From contig NZ_QYTV02000001.1 of assembly GCF_003605385.1 (NCBI RefSeq), positions 642,249 to 706,248 of the forward strand: a DNA stretch of 64,000 nucleotides, written 5' to 3'. Of this stretch, positions 42,935 through 50,866 are shown piece by piece (the stretch's first letter is position 1; each line of letters begins with the position of its first letter). Origin of the DNA: Siminovitchia acidinfaciens. Lineage in GTDB: Bacteria; Bacillota; Bacilli; Bacillales; Bacillaceae_C. The position numbers and the translations under genes are program-made. A model generated the notes under the pieces. The model did no database searches. It was not told where the DNA came from and saw only the letters and a program-made list of their open reading frames with translations.

Positions 42935-44836
42935 TTATATATTAATCTTCAATACTTTCCCCATTTTGCTTAACTCAGCCTCAACGTATTCTTTGCTATA
43001 GTCATAGCCGATTAATGCAATGACTTGGCCTGACTGGTCCATGACTGGAGCGAGGCAGGATTTCCACTCACCAAATACATCTCTATATACAGGGGTGACT
43101 TCGACTCTTCCTTTCATAGCGTTACGGGCCACTTTGGCGAATTCGGCACCAACTTCGTATAGATCTCCCGGTTGCATTACAAAATCTTTATCGCCTGCTA
43201 TTGTTCTGAGAGTTTCATTGTCAATTACTTCAAAGATAAAAGCCCATTTCATTCCCCCTTCCTGCTTGATAACCATCGTCAGTTGTTTTTGTATTTTTAG
43301 GAAAATTGGATTTTTTACTGATGGGTTTTTCCTTAGCTCCATGACTTCGTCTGTTTCTATTATAGCAGCCGTTGCGATAGCTACGGAGCGCAGCCGGTTA
43401 TTTAATTGTTCCTCAAGAATCTTTCTTTTTTCAGAAAGGGGAATATTTTGTTTTGAGAGATTATTAAGTATTCTCTTGTACTTCCTGCTCATAGTAGGCT
43501 GGCTGACATTCAGCGCTTTGGCCGCAAGCTTAAGTGATTTATATTTTTCCATAGCCATCGTGATCAGCTGTTCCTCGACAAGGTTAACTGCATCTTGGAG
43601 CGGCATGAGATGATCAAACACTGGAGGTGTTTTAACAGTCTCCTGAGCAATCGGTACATACTCTTGAACGGCGGACGCATCTACTGTAGGTTTCGTACAC
43701 GTAACGACTATTCTTTCAATTGTATTTTCGAGTTGTCTGACATTTCCAGGCCATTCATATATGGACATGTGGTCAATGGCATCTTGCTCAATTTGAACCG
43801 AGCGGTCATACAGATTGTTATATTTATGCAAAAAGAAGTTAATAAGGTATGGTAACTCTTCGAACCTTTCTCTTAATGGTGGAATTTCAATGGGGATGAC
43901 ATTTAATCTATAGTAAAGGTCCTCTCTAAATTGCCCTTTTTCAACCAAAGTCTTAATATTTTTGTTGGTCGCCGCAATAATTTGGATATCCAATTTGATT
44001 GATTTGGAACTGCCCAAAGGTGTAATTTCTCTCTCTTGAAGAACCCGCAGCAGCTTCACTTGAAGGTTAAGCGGCATTTCCCCTATCTCATCCAAAAAAA
44101 GCACGCCGTTATTTGCAAGTTCAAATTTGCCGGGTACGCCTTCTTTTTTTGCCCCGCTAAAGGCTCCATCCACATAACCGAACAATTCACTTTCTAACAA
44201 ATTATCGGGTATTGCCCCGCAGTTGACTGGAATAAACGGCTGGTTTTTTCGTGGTCCCAAATCATGGATGGCCCGGGCTATTACCTCTTTGCCAACACCG
44301 GATTCTCCTAATAAGAGAACAGAAGAAGAGACTTTAGCGACCATTTCAACTGTACTTAAAACTTTCATCATGCTTTGACTTTTCATAACGAAAAGTCTGG
44401 AGGTCTCTTTCTTTGAAATGCTTGGAAAGTCAATCTTTTCATCCGTGTTGCTTTCCATTAAAACGCTATCATTTCTTGAAATAACTTTAAAACCCCATGT
44501 AATGTACTCTTGATCTACCGTTTTAATATCCGGATAACAAGTAACCAAAACCCTTTTGTTGTTCCAAGAAGTTTTGATGATCGATCTCTTATATTCATTA
44601 TTGAAATCCTCTAGTGGTAATTCTTCATGAAAGAGCTGTTTTTCAATTTCAAATAAATTCATGCCGATTAAATTACGCCTATCACCCCACAACCTTTTTA
44701 TTTTCCCAAAGTTCTCCTTAATCTTCCCATGAATGTCTGTGATGATGATTTCGTCGTAGATTTTTAGAAGGGTAGACTGTAAAGCGTTTACAAAAGATTT
44801 GTTTGTTTGTAAGGATAGACTCTTAATTTTAATCAC
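42935..44836 (-). CDS. Sigma-54 enhancer-binding protein with C-terminal Cache-like domain (B)
   Basis: About 633 residues if started at GTG 44836, near AAGGTGGGA; upstream in-frame codons extend to 44887 but lack a site, so the start is uncertain. Same order as regulator A: PAS-like N-terminus, AAA+ with GESGVGKE and GAFSGA, Fis-type HTH (KLAAKALNVSQPTMSRKYK), then a tail of about 170 residues ending in WKSCLAPVMDQSGQ and ALIGYDYSKEYV. The two proteins are clear paralogues. It is divergent from the small membrane protein and NCS1 permease, whose sigma-54 promoter starts 100 bp upstream of its start codon. Confidence 0.9.
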   Translation of the reverse strand: MIKIKSLSLQTNKSFVNALQSTLLKIYDEIIITDIHGKIKENFGKIKRLWGDRRNLIGMNLFEIEKQLFHEELPLEDFNNEYKRSIIKTSWNNKRVLVTCYPDIKTVDQEYITWGFKVISRNDSVLMESNTDEKIDFPSISKKETSRLFVMKSQSMMKVLSTVEMVAKVSSSVLLLGESGVGKEVIARAIHDLGPRKNQPFIPVNCGAIPDNLLESELFGYVDGAFSGAKKEGVPGKFELANNGVLFLDEIGEMPLNLQVKLLRVLQEREITPLGSSKSIKLDIQIIAATNKNIKTLVEKGQFREDLYYRLNVIPIEIPPLRERFEELPYLINFFLHKYNNLYDRSVQIEQDAIDHMSIYEWPGNVRQLENTIERIVVTCTKPTVDASAVQEYVPIAQETVKTPPVFDHLMPLQDAVNLVEEQLITMAMEKYKSLKLAAKALNVSQPTMSRKYKRILNNLSKQNIPLSEKRKILEEQLNNRLRSVAIATAAIIETDEVMELRKNPSVKNPIFLKIQKQLTMVIKQEGGMKWAFIFEVIDNETLRTIAGDKDFVMQPGDLYEVGAEFAKVARNAMKGRVEVTPVYRDVFGEWKSCLAPVMDQSGQVIALIGYDYSKEYVEAELSKMGKVLKINI

Positions 44837-44874
44837 TCCCACCTTTTCTAAAAGAATAATGATTTCAATTTTAA

Positions 44875-44887
44875 ATGAAAATTTCAT
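44875..44887. promoter_or_regulatory. 13-bp palindrome, possible upstream activator site
   Basis: ATGAAAATTTCAT, a perfect palindrome centred about 58 bp upstream of the -24 element. It could bind a dimeric regulator. Confidence 0.35.
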
Positions 44888-44936
44888 AAATGCAACTGGA
44901 ATTTTGTCGAAACGCGGAAATGTAAGGGCTTCCAGT

Positions 44937-44954
44937 TTGGCATGCTACTTGCAA
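44937..44954 (+). promoter_or_regulatory. Sigma-54 promoter upstream of the NCS1 permease unit
   Basis: TTGGCAT GCTAC TTGCAA with GG at 44939-44940 and GC at 44951-44952, 10 bp apart. Confidence 0.92.
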
Positions 44955-44990
44955 TATAGGTATTCACAATAAATTATTGGGGGAATTTAA

Positions 44991-45191
44991 ATGAAAAGGG
45001 AAAGCATGATTGAAAAGAATATGAAGTCATCGGATGAGTTTGTTAGGAACTTGTTCACTGATCTTCATGGGAGAATTCAAGATTATGAGAGGGAGGAATC
45101 GAATGTAAAAAAAATGTCGAAGTTAGACGCTGCACCGGAGCTCGTCATAGTAGGGGGTTTTACCGTTTTTTTGTTCGCTGTTATATTTTAA
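44991..45191 (+). CDS. Small single-span membrane protein of unknown function
   Basis: 66 residues; GGGGGAA precedes ATG 44991. A charged helical part (1-49) is followed by one C-terminal membrane helix (ELVIVGGFTVFLFAVIF). It is the first gene after a sigma-54 promoter and lies 97 bp ahead of the NCS1 permease, so it may be a transporter accessory subunit. Not recognised as any family. Confidence 0.6.
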   Translation: MKRESMIEKNMKSSDEFVRNLFTDLHGRIQDYEREESNVKKMSKLDAAPELVIVGGFTVFLFAVIF

Positions 45192-45288
45192 AAACTATTT
45201 ACGCTTAGTTTTATGGAGGCGTTTTCTCACGTAGTACAGGCAGCAAGATATTGCCACCAGAAAATAACTATAAAAATTGGAGGATAAA

Positions 45289-46719
45289 ATGAGTAAAGAT
45301 AATAGATCTGCTATTTCAGATGATGTGGCATTTGGTTTTCTGCCTGCACAAAAAAAAGACCGCGTGTTTGGATTTTGGGATTTGATTCTTATTCAGGTAG
45401 GGATCGGTATTTCTTGTATCTGTATACTGACAGGCAGTAGTGCCGGTATGCTTGTCAACGCAAAAGATGCGTTGGCAACGGTATTATTTGGGAATGCCAT
45501 ACCGTTCTTTTTAATTTCTCCCATTATACTTCTTTTTGCCAGGTATGGAGTCGATACGTTTTTAGGATTCCGTAGTGCGTTAGGGTATTTGGGATCTAAT
45601 ATTTTCTACTTTATTTTCATGTTTCTTACAATTGGCTACATGGCTATCGCATTTTTCATGGCGGGAGAGGCTTTGGTCAAGATAGCTTCCGTAATGGGAT
45701 TACCAGGCTTCTTCTCAAACAGTGCTACTGGAGCTCCATTCTTTGCGATCATGATCTTTGCCATTGTGTTTCTCATAACATTCCAAGGACCCCTGGTCAT
45801 GCGGAAATTTAACCTGATCGGTGTGCCGGCCATTTTGCTTGTTGTCGTAGGGTTGTTCATCACGTTGATATTTGGAATAGGTATCACGAAAATTTTCGGT
45901 TTAACTCCAGCAGAAGCATACCCGGGGGATCATGCCCGTTCGTTTGTAACAGCTTTGGAGATTAATGTTGGTCTTGGATTTTCCTGGCTTCCATACTTGG
46001 GACAGTACGCCCGTCTTGCTAAAAATGAAAAAACAGCTTTTAGAGCAGGATTTTTCAGCTATGGTGTCATCGTCAACGTTGCGGTTCTTCTCGGAGCCCT
46101 TGCTGCAATTGTCGTTGCATCGGTAGACCCAACGGATTGGATGTTTGCGATATTAGGTTCATGGGCCGGAACGATTGGGCTTGCATTACTTACAATCGGA
46201 AATATCACTGCCGGGACATTCTTGATGTATTCACAGGCGATCAGCTTTAAAACTGTTTTCCCGAAAAGATCATGGAAACTTGCCATGGCAACAGCCATCC
46301 CGACTATATTATTGCTGCTGAGTGCATCTTTTTACCAAGCGTTCGCATCCTTTATTACAGTCATTGCTTATATCATGTCTATTTTCGGAGGAATCGTCAT
46401 TGCTGACTTTTTCTTTGTGAAAAAACAGAAGGTTTCTATTAAAGACTTATATGATACGAATGGAAATTATTATTACTGGCGTGGAATAAACCCTTCTGCA
46501 ATTGTCAGCTTTATTATTGGTACCATCGTTTATTGGAGTTTATATAATCCGGTGTTGGATGCACCAAGCGGCTTGTTCTATTATATATCCGCTGCTATTC
46601 CGGCCTACTTTGCGGCAGGGATCACCTACTATCTGTCAGCTAAATTCATTTTTTCCTATGCTGTTGATCGAGTGGCCGATGAAGACCCAATGGCTGGTAA
46701 CAGAAAAAGTGCTGTTTAA
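45289..46719 (+). CDS. NCS1-family permease (purine/cytosine permease-like)
   Basis: 476 residues with about 12 membrane segments; ATG 45289 follows GGAGGATAAA, whereas the longer frame to 45277 overlaps that site. FGFWDLILIQVGIGISC at the N-terminus and GFSWLPYLGQYARLAKNEK in the middle match NCS1 transporters, which take up nucleobases, hydantoins, allantoin and related N-heterocycles with H+ or Na+. Sigma-54 controlled. It may import the N-alkylated substrate of the adjacent demethylase. Confidence 0.85.
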   Translation: MSKDNRSAISDDVAFGFLPAQKKDRVFGFWDLILIQVGIGISCICILTGSSAGMLVNAKDALATVLFGNAIPFFLISPIILLFARYGVDTFLGFRSALGYLGSNIFYFIFMFLTIGYMAIAFFMAGEALVKIASVMGLPGFFSNSATGAPFFAIMIFAIVFLITFQGPLVMRKFNLIGVPAILLVVVGLFITLIFGIGITKIFGLTPAEAYPGDHARSFVTALEINVGLGFSWLPYLGQYARLAKNEKTAFRAGFFSYGVIVNVAVLLGALAAIVVASVDPTDWMFAILGSWAGTIGLALLTIGNITAGTFLMYSQAISFKTVFPKRSWKLAMATAIPTILLLLSASFYQAFASFITVIAYIMSIFGGIVIADFFFVKKQKVSIKDLYDTNGNYYYWRGINPSAIVSFIIGTIVYWSLYNPVLDAPSGLFYYISAAIPAYFAAGITYYLSAKFIFSYAVDRVADEDPMAGNRKSAV

Positions 46720-46808
46720 TTATAAAATTTCGGAATTTCGTTTTTGAATGGAAATTTAAGAAATGAAATTCAAATGCCAAAAGTAAAAAACCTAAAAGTT
46801 GATTGCAT

Positions 46809-46822
46809 CGGGTTTGAACCCG
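46809..46822. promoter_or_regulatory. CGGGTT-TG-AACCCG inverted repeat next to the -24 element
   Basis: Perfect 6-bp arms, ending 11 bp before the -24 GG of the hemA promoter. The half-sites match those at 38707-38721. Confidence 0.5.
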
Positions 46823-46832
46823 ATTTGAATGT

Positions 46833-46849
46833 TGGCACAGTATTTGCAA
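46833..46849 (+). promoter_or_regulatory. Sigma-54 promoter upstream of hemA and the demethylase operon
   Basis: TTGGCAC AGTAT TTGCA: GG at 46834-46835 and GC at 46846-46847, 10 bp apart; near-consensus. Confidence 0.93.
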
Positions 46850-46929
46850 ATGTAATAAGTGTAAGTGATAAGTTAGTCATCCTTTCAAATACTGTCTGCT
46901 ACATGTGATCAACTGGAAGGAGGGATATA

Positions 46930-48270
46930 TTGGCTATTTTAGTTGTTGGATTAAACCACAACAGTGCCCCTTTGCAAATAAGGGAGCAGCTTCACTTTAG
47001 CGAGGAAGAGAAAAAACTTCTCGAAATAAAATTGACCTCGAGCTTCAGTATTTTAGAATGCATCGTGCTCAGCACATGTAACAGAACAGAAATCTATGCT
47101 GTTACAGACAGTCCGTACCTAGCAGAAGGAATTATAAAAAATCATCTCCTACAAAAGGCGGCTAAGCATTCAAAGACTGCTGCCAAAAGCCTGTATGTAA
47201 AAGTGAACGATGGAGCTGTCACCCATTTGTTTAACGTTGTATGCGGCCTGGATTCGCTAGTGGTTGGGGAAACTCAAATTTTAGGGCAAGTGAAGGAAGC
47301 TTTTTTCCAGAGTCAAAAGGACGGTTGCACCGGGACATTGTTTAATCGGCTTTTTAAGCAGGCTATTACAATCGGTAAAAGAGCTCACACCATTACCGGT
47401 ATTAGCAAGCAGGCAGTTTCAGTCAGCTATGCGGCTATTCAGCTCCTAAAACAACATATTACCCGCTTAAATCAAAAGCAAACCTTGATTATTGGAGCGG
47501 GAGAGATGAGCAAATTAGCTGCCAAGCATTTACAGTCGGAAGGATGCACCAAGCTGATTTTTGCAAACCGTACATTTGACAGGGTTCAAGAATTGGCTGG
47601 CCTATTCGATGGAAGTGCCTGCCCATTAGAAGACTCTTTTGGACTAATGGAAAAAGTCGATATCGTCATCTGTTCTGTAAGTAAAAGGGATTATTTGCTT
47701 CAGTCAGCAGGCATACATGACTTAATTGCAAAAAGAAAGCGTCCTCTTTATCTGATCGACCTGGGTGTGCCTAGGAATGTTGATCCTAAGATTGCCGGCT
47801 TTGAAAACGTTCACTTATATGATATCGATCATTTAAATGGAGTGATTGAATCTAACAGCCGACGGAGATTGGAAGAATCGCATAAGATCAAAGTCATGAT
47901 TAAAGAGGAATTGACTGATTTTAAACACTGGAAAAAAACACTTCCAGTTACTGCACTTATACGGGAATTGCAAGAAAACGCTTCCCGGATTGAGAGGGAA
48001 GCAATGAGGAATATCGAAAATAAGCTTCCGGATTTAACCGATCGTGATAAGCAGATCATTCATAAGTTTACAAAAATGATTTCCAATCAATTGATCCGTC
48101 AACCTATTATTTCAATGAAAGAAATAGCTTCCGATGAAGTTGACCAGGCCAAAAAAGATGAATATTTGGCATTGGCTTCACGATTATTGGGACTCGAAAG
48201 TGAGATTGCATTGGATCCTGATGGGGACCATGAACGAATAAATGAAATGTTCAAAGAGACTGGAAGTTAA
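46930..48270 (+). CDS. hemA: Glutamyl-tRNA reductase, locus-specific copy
   Basis: First enzyme of C5 heme synthesis: reduces glutamyl-tRNA to glutamate-1-semialdehyde. 446 residues from TTG 46930 after AAGGAGGG. The catalytic Cys is in LSTCNRTEIY, and GLDSLVVGETQILGQVK and the NADPH domain VIDLGVPRN-like LIDLGVPRNVDPKI follow. All key residues are present. No hemX, hemC or other heme genes are near; instead it precedes a heme-dependent demethylase behind a sigma-54 promoter. A housekeeping hemA probably exists elsewhere. Confidence 0.93.
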   Translation: MAILVVGLNHNSAPLQIREQLHFSEEEKKLLEIKLTSSFSILECIVLSTCNRTEIYAVTDSPYLAEGIIKNHLLQKAAKHSKTAAKSLYVKVNDGAVTHLFNVVCGLDSLVVGETQILGQVKEAFFQSQKDGCTGTLFNRLFKQAITIGKRAHTITGISKQAVSVSYAAIQLLKQHITRLNQKQTLIIGAGEMSKLAAKHLQSEGCTKLIFANRTFDRVQELAGLFDGSACPLEDSFGLMEKVDIVICSVSKRDYLLQSAGIHDLIAKRKRPLYLIDLGVPRNVDPKIAGFENVHLYDIDHLNGVIESNSRRRLEESHKIKVMIKEELTDFKHWKKTLPVTALIRELQENASRIEREAMRNIENKLPDLTDRDKQIIHKFTKMISNQLIRQPIISMKEIASDEVDQAKKDEYLALASRLLGLESEIALDPDGDHERINEMFKETGS

Positions 48271-48286
48271 AAGGGAGGAAAAGCAA

Positions 48287-49276
48287 ATGTTTAAATCTAT
48301 GTATAAATCTACGAATCTGGATATGTTTACATTTCCATTTGTAAATTTCAAAGACAAAACGTACCGTTATTCCAATGACCTGGTGGCGCTGCCCGAAGAT
48401 AAGGTGAACTTTATGAAAATCACTCCGGAATACGAGGCGCAAATCAAAAGAAAACGGATCTTGTTGGATCAACAGCCGGATGTCCGCTACCAATCATTTC
48501 CTCACACGATGGAAATGCAATGGGAATTTGTTGAATTAATTATTGGTTTAGCAGTAGATAAATACCCTGAGCACTTTAGCATTGAAATAGATGGGGATCA
48601 ATGGACTTTTACCAACCACATTCTCGGAGAAACTGAAAAATTCACATTTGGGGATGAATCCAGTCTTTCACTTGAGCCATACGACATGATCGGCCGCCAT
48701 TTCCATCATGATTATATGTTGATGGTTCATCGAGATGACAACTTCTATCTTGAAGTGGCACAGGAATCTGTTGCAGCCCTGTTCTCGCCAAACTGGAATC
48801 TTGGAATGAGCTTTAATGAAATCCATGCGCCTGTACCATTTAAAAATCGGGAAGGTGTACATCTGGCCGATAGGGTAAGGAAGTTTTTATTGACAATTGA
48901 ACCAGGAGCACCAAAAACAAGGGTCAATTGGAACCTGATGGCGGGCCGCTGGGATGTAAACTATGAAACGATGGACGAATGGGGACCTCATAGACATCAA
49001 GTGACACCTGAAAACGCCGGCAAGTTGGTTCACCTCCGAGTAGAGGAGCAATGGTTCATTCGCATGCCACGAAGCAACGCAGTTTTGTTTGTCCTTGATA
49101 CAATGTTCCTGCCGTTGGAAGACCTTGTAAAAAGACCTGATTGGCTGGAAATCACTTACTACAATCTCGCTGATATTCCGGAAGATATGGCGGAATATAA
49201 AGGTATGGCACCATTTTTGCCTCAATCAGTCGAGTACTTGAAAAACTTGATCGAGAGTATGAAAGTAGCACAATAA
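48287..49276 (+). CDS. Heme-dependent oxidative N-demethylase, DUF3445/HODM alpha-like
   Basis: 329 residues; ATG 48287 follows GGGAGGAAAAG, and the longer frame to 48242 lies inside hemA. It matches the DUF3445 family (HODM, or dimethylamine monooxygenase heme subunit), with GRHFHHDYMLM, the FSPNWNLGMSFNEIHAPVP block and RVNWNLMAG. In the Pseudomonas enzyme this subunit binds heme on a PAS-like fold and oxidises a secondary amine with O2 to an aldehyde and the dealkylated amine. The DmmA-like subunit and reductase follow. The actual substrate here is unknown. Confidence 0.85.
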   Translation: MFKSMYKSTNLDMFTFPFVNFKDKTYRYSNDLVALPEDKVNFMKITPEYEAQIKRKRILLDQQPDVRYQSFPHTMEMQWEFVELIIGLAVDKYPEHFSIEIDGDQWTFTNHILGETEKFTFGDESSLSLEPYDMIGRHFHHDYMLMVHRDDNFYLEVAQESVAALFSPNWNLGMSFNEIHAPVPFKNREGVHLADRVRKFLLTIEPGAPKTRVNWNLMAGRWDVNYETMDEWGPHRHQVTPENAGKLVHLRVEEQWFIRMPRSNAVLFVLDTMFLPLEDLVKRPDWLEITYYNLADIPEDMAEYKGMAPFLPQSVEYLKNLIESMKVAQ

Positions 49277-49301
49277 AACCAACTAGAAAGGGAGGAGCAC
49301 T

Positions 49302-49829
49302 ATGAGTACTAGTAATGTATATAGCAGCCCTGTATTTTATGACAATTCCGAAACGATAAAAGAAGAGCTTACACTTCATAGTACAAGAAAAAAACATCTG
49401 ATTATTTATGATCAAAAGGCTGTTGATGACATCAACCAAGCAATTGACAATCGTTCTGAGGAAGAACTTGAAACAATGGAAATACAAGGTTCTATTAATC
49501 TTCAAGATTTGCGAGTTCTCCTTTACAGTCAAAAAATGGGCACTCAATTGTATATAGCAGCTGAGTGGGCTAATGCTGTGACCGTTTTTGACGAAGCTGT
49601 AGAAGCAGGTTTTACAGAAGATGAAATTCAAGTGATTATATACGGAGAAACTAAACGGTATGTGTATTGTATGAAATGCTACCACACTAGCGAAACGACG
49701 TACGATGATGAAGTTCAATGCCCGAAATGTAGTGCTCATATGGATGTAGGGCCGTTTTTCTCAAAAGTGCGTAAAGGATATATCGGATATCCATTTAATC
49801 CAATCTATCGAGAAGTAGGACAGGCGTAG
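49302..49829 (+). CDS. DmmA-like subunit of the N-demethylase complex
   Basis: 175 residues, GGGAGG before ATG 49302. The C-terminal zinc ribbon has C123-x2-C126 and C140-x2-C143 (YCMKCYH ... QCPKCSA). The N-terminal part (about 30-115) is alpha/beta and resembles a reductase-like nucleotide domain. It matches the DmmA family that accompanies DUF3445 proteins. Probably mediates electron transfer or complex assembly. 26 bp after the heme subunit. Confidence 0.8.
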   Translation: MSTSNVYSSPVFYDNSETIKEELTLHSTRKKHLIIYDQKAVDDINQAIDNRSEEELETMEIQGSINLQDLRVLLYSQKMGTQLYIAAEWANAVTVFDEAVEAGFTEDEIQVIIYGETKRYVYCMKCYHTSETTYDDEVQCPKCSAHMDVGPFFSKVRKGYIGYPFNPIYREVGQA

Positions 49830-49888
49830 AGGTTTATCGAAATTCATTTAACCCAACTTGGAGAATCATAAGAAAGGACTGATACAAA

Positions 49889-50848
49889 ATGTTGAGAGTA
49901 TATGGAAACCTTGACATGGTTGTAGAAAAGATAGAACAAGTAACTGACAATGTAAAACGATTCTATCTATACCCAGCAGACCGGAAATTACTGCCTGCTT
50001 TTACTGGCGGTGCGCATATTACCACATACGTAGACACCGGAAGTGAGATCATCGATCGGGACTATTCCCTTGTGAGCCATCCGACTGAGCGTACTCATTA
50101 TTCCATTTCGATCAATCGTGATGAGAATTCAAGAGGCGGGTCTGTCTACTGGCACGACCATGTAAAAGAAGGAGACAAGGTTAAGATAAGCCATCCCAAA
50201 AACCATTTTGCCTTAGGATTCCATGCTAAGCACCATGTGTTTTATGCTGCAGGAATCGGGATTACTCCATTCTTAACAATGATGGCTGACCTTGAAGCTC
50301 AAGGTAAAACATTCGAGCTTCATTACGCTGCAAGAACAAAAGAACAATGCGCCTTTTACGATTATTTGAATGAAAAATATCCTGGAAAATGTACGTTCTA
50401 CTTCTCCAGAAGTGAGAAGCCGAACCGACTGACTCCTGAGACGATGAAGGAACATAGAATCGGAAGCCATGTTTACTTCTGTGGGCCTGTTTCCATGGTG
50501 ACTGAGTATAGGGATGCAGCTTTATCCTATGGCTATCCGACACAATCCATCCATTTTGAAATTTTCAATAATGATACTGGACCTAAGAATCCATTTGTTG
50601 TCGAAGTGGATGGCAAGGAAATTCAAGTAACGGAAGAGGAGACGCTGCTAGAAGCACTGTTGGCAGCAGGCGTAGACGCACCATATTCTTGCAGAGGCGG
50701 CGGATGCGGCCAATGTGAGGTAGATGTTGTTTCGGGTGATGTGGATCACCGCGATATCTTCTTCAGCGATGAAGAAAGAGCTGAAAGAAATAGTATTTTG
50801 ACTTGTTGCTCAAGAGCCAAGGAAGAAAAATTAGTTATCAAAATATAA
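49889..50848 (+). CDS. Flavin/2Fe-2S reductase component (PDR/VanB type)
   Basis: 319 residues. A FMN-binding barrel with RDYSLVSHP, a NAD(P)-binding domain (FYAAGIGITPFLTMM, HYAARTKEQ, YFCGPVSM) and a C-terminal plant-type ferredoxin with C268-x4-C273-x2-C276 and C306 or C307 (SCRGGGCGQCEVD). Same order as vanillate demethylase and phthalate dioxygenase reductases. It carries electrons from NAD(P)H to the heme subunit. AGAAAGGA precedes ATG 49889. Confidence 0.92.
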   Translation: MLRVYGNLDMVVEKIEQVTDNVKRFYLYPADRKLLPAFTGGAHITTYVDTGSEIIDRDYSLVSHPTERTHYSISINRDENSRGGSVYWHDHVKEGDKVKISHPKNHFALGFHAKHHVFYAAGIGITPFLTMMADLEAQGKTFELHYAARTKEQCAFYDYLNEKYPGKCTFYFSRSEKPNRLTPETMKEHRIGSHVYFCGPVSMVTEYRDAALSYGYPTQSIHFEIFNNDTGPKNPFVVEVDGKEIQVTEEETLLEALLAAGVDAPYSCRGGGCGQCEVDVVSGDVDHRDIFFSDEERAERNSILTCCSRAKEEKLVIKI

Positions 50849-50866
50849 AATAAGGAGTGGTTAGCA

